DNA from: Ridgeia piscesae
Lineage: Eukaryota > Annelida > Polychaeta > Sabellida > Siboglinidae
Length of the DNA stretch: 64,000 bases
Reading direction: 5' to 3'
Assembly (NCBI GenBank): GCA_025642075.2
Contig: JAODUO010001221.1
Span: forward strand, 62,001 to 126,000
Every line of letters begins with the position of its first letter. Position 1 is the stretch's first letter. Shown one piece after another: positions 46,628-58,700 of this stretch. The notes below the pieces were generated by a model. The model was not told the origin of the DNA and did not search any database. It was given only the letters and a program-made list of their open reading frames with translations. The translations under genes and the position numbers were made by a program.

Positions 46628-47264
46628 ATGCTAAATGCCTGGTTGACTTGGGCATTGTTTTTTCACAAATTGCTCTTAGTAAATATATTCTGTGTCGTGT
46701 TTTAAAGATGCTTAATTTTTAGCAATGAATTAAAAACAAAGCAAAAGGTACAAAACTATGCCACAATTTTAGAACTTAATAACCATTTTCCTGGGGTCAT
46801 GTCACATGATATCTCTTATATATTTTCATAATTCTTTGTAAATACTTTTGTGGATTTCACAGATTTTTTATTTTGCAACACCAGCATCTATTACAAGACT
46901 ACTTGTAGTTTGGAGAGCTGTTCAATAGAAATTCTTTGTTACGCCATTGAAATAATAAATGACAATGGGCTAAGTTATGTGATCCTGTATTTCTGTTGTG
47001 TAGAGGCAGATTATGACTATAAAATGTATGGTATTAAATGTTATAGCTTTAGTGATCATTGTTTCATTTGTTTGAGATGAATGTATAAACAAATTATGTG
47101 CAATTTTTGCAGTGTGAATTATCTCAATTGTTGCTGTCCAAAATCGGGTGAAATTACTTTTATTTGGGGCATCTGCTATCAATATTTTACACTTAACCTA
47201 TACCATTAACTGTCAATATAAATTATTCATATCATCATATTAATGTTTGCAAATAATTATTCTG

Positions 47265-47475
47265 TGTAAACAAATACATCGCTTGGATGGAATATCATTA
47301 GATTTAGTTACAATTTTGCTTGTAAATTAAAATGCTATATCAATTTGTCAAGTATCCACAAAATAACAGAACACAGGAATATTTATGAATTTACATCAAG
47401 TATTTTTATGTGGATTTTGACCTGTAGATGTTTATCCCAGTGTTTACATTAATGTGATTGATAATGGGGTTGATG
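47265..47475. repeat. dispersed repeat, copy 1 (partner at 50270-50500)
   Basis: Shares GGAATATCATTAGATTTA, CATCCACAAAA-like and CCCAGTGTTTACATTAATG / TGATTGATAA blocks in the same order with 50270-50500. No terminal repeats or coding capacity seen; probably two copies of an interspersed element. Confidence 0.6.
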
Positions 47476-47987
47476 AAAATACTTTTGTCTGATATCAGAC
47501 ATCGTAATTTTTTTAAAGAAAATTCTCTGACTGCAGTAGTTGTACCCCCTCGTGACTCGATATAGAGATATGTCTGGCTAAAATATAGCATAGCCTGGAC
47601 AAATTCTCAAGCTCTTTGAATCCATGGTCTATGCAAACACACACGCACAAACATGCTCACACAATGCACCAAGGCATCTGGCAAATAAAAAAGGTCTTAG
47701 AAGTACATAGAAGATGAAGACCACAATCAAGCTGCATGGTAAATCAAATTATATATTACTTAAACAAGGGTATGTACTTTATAACTCCCATGTCGGTTGA
47801 TATAAATCAATAAAAGAAGAACTCAAAAAAATGAATACATTAAGAATCTTGCAATTTTGTTTAAGCATATAATAAATAATTAACAGTCATAATATGTTGC
47901 TGAACATCTATTTTGGCTGTAATAGGTTAACAATATTTAGCCAATTAAACTAAATTACCAATTTATACATACAAATAGCTAACTATA

Positions 47988-48320
47988 AATTATGGAGCAT
48001 GTTGTAGTGAAACAAATTGTATAAAATTACAAAATAGGCATACAAACAAGTATAAAATGTGTAACTTCATTGTTAATTGAATACATGGAAGTAAAGAAAT
48101 TTAAATAATACTAAAGGCAAAAGAAATTATGAAGCATGTTGTAGTGAAAAAAATTGTATAAAACTACAAAATAGGCTAACAAATTGAATACACATACAAT
48201 TATTCCATAATATTTATTATTATATAACATTATAGTCAATTATGGTATAAAATGTGTAACTTCATTGTTAATTGAATACATGGATGTAAAGAAATTTAAA
48301 TAATACTAAAGGCAAACGAA
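47988..48320 (+). repeat. local tandem duplication upstream of SGPP
   Basis: Two imperfect direct copies (about 47988-48120 and 48127-48320) share GAAGCATGTTGTAGTGAAA-type, GTATAAAATGTGTAACTTC and ATAATACTAAAGGCAAA blocks. The second copy carries an AT-rich insert of about 60 nt. The second copy ends about 210 nt before the SGPP start codon. Confidence 0.75.
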
Positions 48321-48529
48321 GTAAATACTGTGTGTGTACTATGAATGAGTCATTACATCACAATTTATACAGCGGCGTATATATCTGGTGTAGCAGCGTT
48401 TCTTAACTTCCGGGAAGCAACCGCGGATCAGAGGCCGGTGTCCTTCGAGATAAGCATCAACTATGTTGTAATTTACCACTTCTCTTCCTGTTAGTTTGGT
48501 TAACTGTAGCGTTCCATCGAGTAACAGTG

Positions 48530-51500
48530 ATGGCAAAGATTTTTGAGACATTGAACGACCCGCAGTTGGTTGTGAAGTTTCAGAGATTGTGCGGGGTGTA
48601 TCCGGCACCAAGCGATTCGGGTACGGTCCCGCCCCAATTTGTCCAAAAGCAAACAAACACTAGCGTTTCCAACCTGATAAGCTTCCTCAACGATTTTTCT
48701 GAAAGCAGCACTACCGTCGACAGTAAGAAAGCAAGCTGCAATGGGTCTTCGAAACACCCAACAGCAACACAGAGCGCTGACGCAGGACTGGCGGCTTGCA
48801 ATGGCAATGGCATCCTCCCTGAACACAGGAATGGTTTCACACGTCCGGACTTGCGTGAACGAGTCGCCAGCAATGGTGTTGCTGGTACCAGTACTAGGAA
48901 GATTTCCCACATGAAGAAAGACTCCACGGCCAGTACTGATTTCTCAGCTACCGAATCAGACAGTGACCAGAGTTGTGCTGGCAGCAAGAGAAGCAGCGAT
49001 TACGTAGCCACAAATTTATTCCTGGACTATCTGTTCCGCTTTGGTGCCAGCTTGGGAAACGAAGTCTTCTACATCACATTCTTCCCATTTTGGTTCTGGA
49101 ACATTGACGGTTACGTCGGCCGGAGGATCTGTGTATTCTGGTGCATCTTCATGTATCTGGGACAAGCGACAAAAGACATTATTCGATGGCCACGACCACC
49201 TGCACCCCCTGTCATGCGTATGGAGAAACGCTATGCACTGGAGTATGGTATGCCGTCGACACATGCCATGGTTGGTGCTGGACTACCATTTACAATACTC
49301 ATTCTCACAAAGGACAGATACGTGGTATGTATAGCATTGCCATTGCTCAGTTTTTACACGAAACATGCATAATTATTGTAAGTAAGTAATTGTACATGAT
49401 ATGACATTGGGGCCTACTGTAATGACTGTATGTGTTAAGACACAGGCTTAGCTACAGACCCATTGCCCATCTTCAGGGCTTTATGCTTGATCCAAATTTA
49501 GCCAGTCACACATTTTTTTGGTGGACACATGAATGTCAACTGTTAAGCCACTTTTATAAACTTTAAATGTTTATTTTACCTGAAATTGACTACAAACATA
49601 CATGTGACACCATAAATTTACACTCATTTTAAGGCATAATTGATAATATCTATGATTTGTGTTTTACCTGTACACCCATATTTCTACCATTCCGAAACAG
49701 GTTTTACTCATTTAAATGATGGGTGGACGCAACTTAGCAGGGTAGATGGTAGAACGTTGCAAATCCTCCTACAAAATTAAACATATCTGTCAATGTGGAA
49801 TGCCAATAATTAAATAATAAGTGACAATATGTGCTGACCAGAAACCACCATCCAAAACCCTAGGGTGCCTCAGCTCAGAGTCAGCTGGAGTAGTTGGGGA
49901 AGGAGGGTGGGTCAAGTTGAAAATTAGCTGCAGAAAATGCAAACAAACTTTGAAGCCTGGACATAATGGCTCTTGGCCTTTGGCCAAATTACTTAGTATC
50001 TGCAGAGCATAGCACTGTGGATAACAATTAATTAACTGTGAAGCAGTTGTTGACAACGATTCCCAATTTTGCAACTTAGCTGGCTAAAACCTATTTGGTT
50101 TCAAGTTATGATGAGTATATACAATATATTTGGTTTCCTCGAAATACAAAGAAAATCATGACTAGATTTTTAAAGATGGCAAAATATGGAAACTCTTCAC
50201 AAAACAGACAGGATTGACAGGCAGACAATAAGTATAACATAACAAAGTTATTCAGTCATGCAGCATAAACAAATATGTCACTTGGGTGGAATATCATTAG
50301 ATTTAATCAAATTTCCCTTAGAAATTACTTGACAGTCTGACTGAATATTGTTACATAAACATGCCAGACATCCACAAAACAGTAGCAAAGAGGAACAGTA
50401 TTCAATATTTACATCATGTAATTTTTTTATCCGGATTTTAACATGTGCATATAAATTTACCCCCAGTGTTTACATTAATGTGATTGATAAGCTGATACCA
50501 TTTTAGAGCATCAAAATATTATGTTTTGCTTGAATAGCTACACCAAGAAGTCACATTGTAATAATTTCTAATTATAATACCTGTATGATAAATATAGATT
50601 ATATGTGGCATGTTGCGTCTAAACATTGAGTGCCTTGATTGACAGCCAGCGGGGCCCATAGCTACTACAGGTGACACGAGGACTGACAACAGAGTAATTA
50701 TAGATTGTAATCTAATAACTGCATGTGGTTGTGACATTGTATTGTTGTGGTTGCAGTACACATTCGAGTGGGGTCTGCTGGTTGCTGTGCTGTGGTGTAC
50801 AACAGTCTGTTTGAGTCGGCTCTACCTTGGCATGCACAGTGTTCTTGTGAGTGCAACAGTCTGAGTCATTCCACGCTACCTGTAACTGACTCTAATTACA
50901 GTCGTCCATTTAGACATGCTGCTGTGTATCACATCTAACCACTCAATTTATATGCCCTGGTGAAGTAGTTGCTGAAAACTGCGAGTAAATTGACCGTGAA
51001 GTACACTTAAGAATAATGACTATAACCGTCTAATCTGAGGAGCCTCATCATGCATGGATGCTGATAACTTTACAAGGTGTATGCTACATTTATTAGTAAT
51101 TTCAAATTTCAAAAGCATTTAATTACGCTATTAAACATAATTTCTCATATCACTTTTTGACAGCTCTACCGAACGTTGCATAATGATTTTGCATTTATCC
51201 AGCCCTTGTTTTCTTAACTTGGTTCTTCGAAGGACTTGTGCATAACAGATGTTAGTTTATTATTAGTTTATTCAGCCTCCATTACCAGATACGAAGGAAT
51301 AAAGTATATACATTCATATGTAAAAACACACAATTTACAGTAAAATGACTAGTAATGTAACGGTATCCAGACATTTCGGTAAAGGACACTTTGGTAATGG
51401 ACGTTTTGGTAACTGACATTTCGGTAACAGGACATTTCGGTAACAGGACATTTCGGTAACTGACATTTCGGTAATAGGACATTTTGGTAACAGACATTTT

Positions 51501-52600
51501 GGTAATAGGACATCTTGGTAACATATATATTTGGTAGCAAACTGACTGACATCTCAACATGTTACCTCCTAATATGGCAGACTGGACTCTGATTATTTTC
51601 AGTAGTTTTACCGAAATGTCTTGTTACCAAAATATCTTAATTGTTACCGAAATGTCTAGTTACCGAAATGTCTAGTTACCGAAATGTCTAGTTACCGAAA
51701 TGTCTAGTTACCGAAATGTCTAGTTACCGAAATGTCTAGTTACCAAAATGTCCTGTTACCGAAATGTCTGTTACCAGTGTCCTTTACCAAAATGTCATGG
51801 ATCCTAATGTAACATAGTATTTTTGTAAGAAATTCTTTGGAGCGTAACTTTTGAAATGTCAGCTCTGAGTCTTGGTCACATACTGGTGTGATGGCTCCCG
51901 TTTTATAGCTGATGGGTCGAAACATTGTATGCGTCAAAAGTTAATTTCTTTAAAAAGTAAGTTAATTTCTTTAAAAAGTAAGTTAATTTCTTTAAAAATG
52001 TCTTAATTTCTGTTTTGTTCATTGTAGGACATCATTGCTGGTCTCATCTACATCTTTGCCCTGATGCCCGCGTGTTTCCCTCTCCTCAACCCCATTGACG
52101 AGTTCCTCCTAGACAGCCCCTACGCCCCAGCGGTCAGCGTCCTAGTGCCCCTTGCCCTCGCCCTTGCCTATCCTACCCTGGATAAGTGGAGCACAGCGCG
52201 GGGGGACACAACCCTGATCCTGGGGGTGGGTGCTGGGGTGGCCCTGGGCCACTGGGTGTGCTACCAGTATGGCTTCATGCACAAAGCCCCGACACCCCCA
52301 CCCTACGAGATCCTCATGCCTAACATCAACTGGCTAGGGCAGGTCGTCATGCGGCTGTGTCTCGGTGTAGTCATCCTGGTGGCCACCAGGGCGCTCATGA
52401 AGGCAACCGTCTACAACGTCGCGTGTTATCTCTCCGGCGTCAACCGCAACGACTACAGTCAATCAACGCAGATGCTCTCGGTCGAGTTGCCATACAAGTT
52501 CGTCACGTATCTAGTGATCGCTTTCAACACCGTGTGGCTCGCTCCTCAAGTCTTCCACTTCATCGGCATCGAACGAGAGACGTTTTTCACGGAGATTTAG
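48530..52600 (+). CDS. SGPP1: sphingosine-1-phosphate phosphatase, complete, 3 exons
   Basis: SGPP enzymes are ER-membrane PAP2-superfamily phosphatases that dephosphorylate sphingosine-1-phosphate in the sphingosine salvage/ceramide pathway. Exons 48530-49324, 50757-50846 and 52028-52600 join in phase 0 to 485 residues (human SGPP1 441, SGPP2 399). A long hydrophilic Ser/Asn-rich N-terminus precedes the membrane domain, as in SGPP1 but longer. All three catalytic motifs are present: C1 [10 protein letters not shown]2 MPSTHAM (exon 1), and C3 [12 protein letters not shown] plus D, the last residue supplied by the first codon of exon 3. [20 protein letters not shown] and [16 protein letters not shown] are family blocks. 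Start is the ATG at 48530. Exon 3 is notably GC-rich compared with its AT-rich introns. SGPP1 versus SGPP2 is not settled. Confidence 0.93.
49325..50756 (+). other. SGPP intron 1
   Basis: AT-rich intron containing the second copy of the dispersed repeat at about 50270-50500. No exon is recognised. Confidence 0.6.
50270..50500. repeat. dispersed repeat, copy 2
   Basis: Partner of 47265-47475: GGTGGAATATCATTAGATTT, ...CATCCACAAAACAGTAGC, CCCCAGTGTTTACATTAATG and TGATTGATAA in the same order and orientation. Confidence 0.6.
51355..51805. mobile_element. foldback-type element: inverted arrays of a 16-nt repeat
   Basis: The left arm (about 51355-51540) is a run of GACATTTCGGTAACAG-like units; the right arm (about 51606-51805) is the reverse complement, GTTACCGAAATGTCTA units. 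A spacer of about 65 nt separates them. The outermost parts also match as inverted repeats (GGTAAAGGACAC left, GTGTCCTTTACC right). This is the architecture of foldback elements, whose long inverted repeats are built of short tandem units. It lies in SGPP intron 2 and has no coding capacity. Confidence 0.7.
51944..52010 (+). repeat. three copies of a 22-nt repeat close to the SGPP exon 3 acceptor
   Basis: AAGTTAATTTCTTTAAAAAG is repeated three times, ending about 20-30 nt before the acceptor TTCATTGTAG at 52027, i.e. in the branch-point/polypyrimidine region. Confidence 0.75.
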
Positions 52601-55050
52601 ATAGCATCATTGATCCCTTCCAAGACTCCTTTGGTGGCAGCTCTGATACTTTGTAATATTTGAGATAATTTTGACCATTTATTTTCAGGTTTATTTGGCT
52701 CAGTTAAGTTAGGCAATATAAAGTTAGATGATGCACGTTAAATACCAACAACACTTGTAGCTGAAAATTGCGTCAGTTACAAATATTTGTTCATACAAAT
52801 GTTCCATGATATGTTGTGGGCAAGCTGGAAGTAAAACTAGATCAGAGCTTGTGCATCATTCAGGTAAAATATGTTGCTGCCAATTTGCAAAACCATGCAA
52901 AAACATCCCACACTTGAGGGGGATTCCGGAGGGAGGACTCGCAATGTTTGTTGTGCCAACTTGGAAGGTGAATTGTCTGGAGTCTACAAATGAGTGTATG
53001 TTCTTGTCTATCGTCCGTTGCAGTCATGAGAAATTGTTTGTGGTTTTGGGCTCAGATTAGTTCTGTCATACCCTAGGATCACGTTGTTTTAAGGTCCCAT
53101 TCAAATGTTACATCACAACCAACCTAGAAATACTCTGTGTTGCTGTGCCGAATATTTCTGAAGATGTTTAGCGGTAGCAGTATTTTTCTACACAATATGC
53201 CACTTCATAAATGTTGCTTGTAGAAAGCCTGTACACGCACATAGAATTTTTGACAATGCTCGGAACAAATTGATCTCATGTGAACATCAATTATGAATGC
53301 ACTGTATATGTTGTCACACAAACCCAACTTTACAACATTATTAATATTTCATCCAAGTTATTACAAGTACACACTGAGAGGAAAATTAGAGATAACTAAG
53401 AATGAAATAATTAAGAATGCGGTGGTTGTGTTAAGAACAATTATGATTGTTGGGTTCTTTGTTTACTTTTATATTCGCTTTTGATTTAAGAAACAAGCAA
53501 ACTTGTTCATAATTTTGTAATATCATTATCAGTATGGAGCAGGTTATGATCTGAATGAATGCTATAACTATAATGGTTGTCTATTCCACACATGCACAAG
53601 TTATATAATAAACTGTAGTAACCACAATGGCATTAAAGCCACTTCAAAAATATGACAGATTCATCCAAGTTATATAACAACCAAGACAGCATTTAGGGAA
53701 GATGTGATATCACCATGCAATCAAGAAATTTAATGTCTTAGGCTGTTTTAGTCTAGTGATCTGAATAATTTGATATGTTGTTTGTTTTATGAGTTATTGT
53801 TTCACTATATGAAACATGATGGAATAGTTTCCCTGTTAAGAAATGTTACATAGCAAGTGCATCATTTCTGATGTAATTATAGTGAAATATTAAGGAGGGT
53901 CGGGTTATTAATATAATAGAGAGAAAAACTGCTTCAACTTTAGTTTTGGCATTTTTTGGTGGTGCTTTGTAAATTGCACAGTGGGTTTTACAAACACAAA
54001 GTGAAGCTTTGCACGTCTAAATACATGATATGTACATCTATATTTGTGAGTTACATGAGCATATCATTCCACTGGGTGTGAGGACTATAATGTCTATTTA
54101 CTCTGTATACTCAGGAAATCAGGCACAAATTATGGCAATGCTTGGATGGTCTCGAAAGATATCTTGCAGTGTAATCCTTTAAACTACCCGCTGAGGTAAA
54201 GCTTGGACTTCGCGTGACTCTACAATCTGTTGTTGAAAGTGTATTTTTATTTATGTTCGTTTGCGAGTGTAATGGTCACGCTGCATGGTTTGTTGATTTG
54301 TTTTCCTATTTCTCTGCCGGTCTTGTACATAAAATTGCATGAAGTCAGCTTTGGAGTATTTGGCCTGCATTAAAATGTGTTTTGATGGAGTTACATTGTT
54401 TTCACTTGTTCTTCAAAGATGCTTAAGTGACAGTCGAGTTATTCACACATTTAAATGTGTTTACAAGACGATATCATTGCTATCAAGTAGCTTTCCCAAG
54501 TGTTCTCAGCTCAAAGGTCCTGTTACATCGTGACTTCTTGTAAACAATTTATGAAAAAGTGGCTAGTTTGTCGACCTTCAACTTTGTGAAGTTGCTGTTC
54601 TTACTCAAAAGTTGTTTTTAATGTAGCGAGGTACACTGTACATCACCATGGTGAGACTATGTTGCAGCATCATACGCAACACCCTATAGTGATAGCAACG
54701 CTTGCAAATAAACCAGTGTTATTTTTCAAATGATTCGTCTCTGGTTTGATATCGCGACCGATGTAAAGCTGGGAAAACCGCAGCAAGCCATTGAAAATAT
54801 AAAACTGTATACATTGTTAAACAAATTAGTAAATTGTATGTACAATTTTATAGTGTACAATCACACAGAATATTTCATAACATGCTAATCAATTGGGCAA
54901 CAAAGTTTTACAACTGACAACAAAAATGACAATCTAGATGGTGAACCTCTTGAATGTGTCTGTAACTATAAGTGTTAAGTTTAACTGTAAACATGTTGTT
55001 GCATAACTAATTATTTGGAAGGCAAGTTTTACATAGTCAGGGAAGAAAAA
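52601..55050 (+). other. SGPP 3'UTR and intergenic region
   Basis: AT-rich sequence after the SGPP stop. The first clear AATAAA is at 53607-53612, with another near 54707. No open frame here resembles a known protein. Confidence 0.5.
53607..53612 (+). terminator. candidate SGPP polyadenylation signal AATAAA
   Basis: First canonical signal after the stop codon, implying a 3'UTR of about 1.0 kb. A later signal near 54707 is an alternative. Confidence 0.45.
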
Positions 55051-55057
55051 GATATCT

Positions 55058-55530
55058 GCAGATTTGAGAGCCACCAATGAACGACTCAATATTTCAGAGA
55101 AACCAATGAGCAACTCAGATTTGAGAGCCATCAATGAACGACTCAAGATTTCAGAGAAACCAATGAGCAACTCAGATTTGAGAGCCACCAATGAACGACT
55201 CAAGATTTCAGAGAAACCAATGAGCAACTCAGATTTGAGAGCCACCAATGAACGACTCAAGATTTCAGAGAAACCAATGAGCAACTCAGATTTGAGAGCC
55301 ACCAATGAACGACTCAATATTTCAGAGAAACCAATGAGCAACTCAGATTTGAGAGCCACCAATGAACGACTCAATATTTCAGAGAAACCAATGAGCAACT
55401 CAGATTTGAGAGCCACCAATGAACGACTCAATATTTCAGAGAAACCAATGAGCAACTCAGATTTGAGAGCCACCAATGAACGACTCAATATTTCAGAGAA
55501 ACTAATGAGCAACTCAGATTTCAGACCCAC
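55058..55530. repeat. 57-nt minisatellite, 8 copies, between SGPP and ZRANB3
   Basis: The unit reads GATTTGAGAGCCACCAATGA, ACGACTCAATATTTCAGAG, AAACCAATGAGCAACTCA on the + strand. 57 is a multiple of 3 and the array is open on both strands, which produces artefactual frames of 172 and 220 codons. Unlike the other arrays it does not touch an identified splice site; it lies just past the ZRANB3 polyadenylation signal. Confidence 0.92.
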
Positions 55531-55563
55531 ACAAAACGCAATGCTAAAAAATGTCACATTGCA

Positions 55564-55569
55564 TTTATT
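55564..55569 (-). terminator. ZRANB3 polyadenylation signal AATAAA (TTTATT on + strand)
   Basis: Lies about 170 nt after the ZRANB3 stop codon on the minus strand. Confidence 0.6.
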
Positions 55570-55735
55570 GCAAAGCATGTAATAAACACAAAACATGCAT
55601 CTACAGTGATTTTTTTAATATATAAAACATACTCTTTCCTAAAATGTTGCTTACAATTCACTAGTTATTTTGTTCCACGATGACATACTGCTGTCATTCA
55701 AGCCAATCAGCACTGTGTCAGTCAATGACACCGAG

Positions 55736-58700
55736 TCACTGCACTGAAAAGAACGCTGTGATGTCGCCACATTTGGCCGCCAGCTGGCGCTGCTTCTGTT
55801 TGGCACGTTCTTTGTTTTGTTGGGCAGTGACGTCTCGGTGACACACAGTACACAGTGTCCGCAGATTGTCAACGTCACACTCCCCACCCCCCTCTGCCAC
55901 TGGGGTGATGTGGTCCACGTTCCAAAACTAAAAAAAAACATTTCCATGAAAGATGTTCACAATACTCCACTTGTGTCAGTCCAGAATTGTAAGATTTAGT
56001 AATCTTGTATTTGTTATAGAAACTACTATCATAATAACTATTCACAAATATTAACATAATTAGAAATATATATAAAGTATAAAGAAAAAACAGTAACATT
56101 AAAGATTGAGCAAAAAATTGAACACTTTCTGAGACATATTTAAGAATTAAACTTCCAATAGGAGTATGTGAAAAAAATTCATATGTTAAAGAGGATAAGT
56201 TCACCTTGAGTGAAAGTAGGGTCTAAAATATTTATGTTACTAAAAAAACAACTTGTCCTGGTCTGTCCTTCGCCAGTTCATGGTAAACAAACAGCTTTAT
56301 CTGATAAACAAAGATCTTCACCAACTGATGTAAACAAACAACCTTACTTGGTACACAAAGGTCATCACCAGTTCAGCAATGTTTAATGCGTGAAATGTTG
56401 CGTAGTGTTTGTAAAAAGGCTATACAATTTAATGTACTAAATAATAATATAAATGACAAATAAGTATTGCCAATTGACAGAAAAGACATCAAAGTATACT
56501 TTGGTGACAAAAAGTCAAAATCATCAGAAATCATCGTTGCATGTTAAAATTAATATGTTTTCTCGAATTCCAAGTACTTTTTATCAGAAGTCCACATTCT
56601 TGTTTGTGCATCTATTTTTAGTAAACCAACATTGGCAGGAATATTTAGGTGGTAGTTTTGTGGGTTAATTAATTACTAGCTACACCAACCCATGGAGCAA
56701 TAAAGCTATAGTTTAAGTTATCGCCACTACAATGGCATTATCTGGTAATTTGATCATAATTTTTTCTCGTTTTGTAGAAATGTCCTCTTGAAGAGTATAG
56801 CACATAAAATATAAATAGGTCTTATTGTGTTTAAATGTATCACCAATTTGTAGCTCCAAGGTGTATGCTTCAAGAAAACAAATTAAAATATAGAGAGGCA
56901 AGCTGCCCTCCACACATGTGAGAAGATACAGTGACAATGGTCTAAAATTACCATGTCAATGTGTGTATACCCCACGGATTTGACTCGTTGATATGGACTT
57001 TGTTTGCTCGAGTGATACTGAGAATTTAAGTAAACGAGCACTCAACTTACCAAGCCTTTCTGTGGTTGCTTCACCATCTTGTCTTTCACATCCTTTTTTA
57101 GAACTTTGTAGCAACTTTCTTTGATCAACGTCGCCCTCTTCTCAAGACTAGGACAATTTCTGCAAAAGCAGAATACTTAATCTGAAGAACGCTATACAAA
57201 AATTGTACAAACAAGTTTATTACATTTTTATTATAGTTTTGTATGATTTACTTCATGACAAAACAGTATTTTTATTTTTAGATTACCACTATCGTGCACA
57301 GATCATTCAAGATCAACTTACATGCAAAATTACAAATCATTCCAAATCAAGTGGACCAGTAAACTGTTCTGGGGTATTTCCCCCTCCACCACCCTGTATG
57401 TCCCCATAATTACCATGTAAAGCTACTGGAAGACTGCAATACAGTATCTTGTGGATCATCTCTTATTGTTATGACGGCCAATCCTGACGACTCTAGACAG
57501 ATTTCTTTAAGTAAATCTGAGTATTTACAACACACTTCTTGAACTTATTATTGGGAGTGGCAGAATAGAGTAAGATACCCTTGCTAAGACAGCTACAGTG
57601 CCACACCAGTCTCTACTGTAGTACGACTTACTTGACTCTGAGGAAGAGTTCGTGGGCGTCAACTTGACAGAGCTGACACACGCCGTGCTCAGACTCAAAG
57701 ACCTGTTGTACACTGTAGCCTCGACTGGTCCTCATCTGTGACAGAAGTACACAAGGTCTGATGACTATACACGAGGTCTGATGACTATACACGAGGTCTG
57801 ATGACTATACACGAGAGCTGATGACTATACACGAGAGCTGATGACTATACACGAGGTCTGATGACTATACACGAGGTCTGATGACTATACACGAGGTCTG
57901 ATGACTATACACGAGGTCTGATGACTATACACGAGGTCTGATGACTATACACGAGGTCTGATGACTATACACGAGGTCTGATGACTATACACGAGGTCTG
58001 ATGACTATACACGAGGTCTGATGACTATACACGAGGTATGAGGACTATACACGAGGTCTGAGGACTATACACGAGGTCTGAGGAATATACACGAGGTCTG
58101 AGGACTATACACGAGGTCTGAGGATTATACACGAGGTTTGAGGACTATCAAAATACGAGAAACAACACACAACATCTAACAATATATGTCCGGGTTCACA
58201 TACTTGGACATTTATATAATTCCACGCCATTTTCAGGTGTTTTCCAGTTTTCAATAACAAAAAATCTATCCCAAAATAGTCTACTGTTGCATACAATAGT
58301 TACATGAAACAAACATTTTATTTTTAAAACACCTGCACTAGTTTTCAACTGTTCTACCTCCCCCCACCCAAGGAACAAACCAAGGCCAGCAGTTATAAAT
58401 CATAGTATTTTAATGTTTTAGGATATGTTCCCCTAGTGGCGCCCAGGATGTCACTTTGTCACTTACAGTGTCAACTTAAAATTATGGGTGCCTGGCACTT
58501 ACCCTCAAAAACCTTGATTTGTCAGGTTTTTCCATGCCATTTAAAAAATTCTTTTATTTCAAAACATTCATTTTTAACCAATGGAATTTTGTTACCCAGT
58601 GAGCGTCCTGATATGTTTACGATGAGACCACCCACCCAGGTGAGACCACCCACCCAGGTGAGACCACCCACCCAGATGAGACCACCCACCCAGATGAGAC

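Larger units (their letters stand above)
46407..48529. other. COMMD1 3'UTR and intergenic region upstream of SGPP
   Basis: Holds the COMMD1 polyadenylation signal, one member of a dispersed repeat pair (47265-47475) and a local duplication (47988-48320). No further gene is recognised. Confidence 0.6.

Noticed and set aside
48339..48987. Minus-strand frames of 105-136 codons over SGPP exon 1
   Set aside because: Shadows of the SGPP coding sequence on the opposite strand.
54934..55596. 220-codon minus-strand and 172-codon plus-strand frames at the 57-nt array
   Set aside because: Both come from the same 57-nt unit being open on both strands; no independent evidence for a protein.
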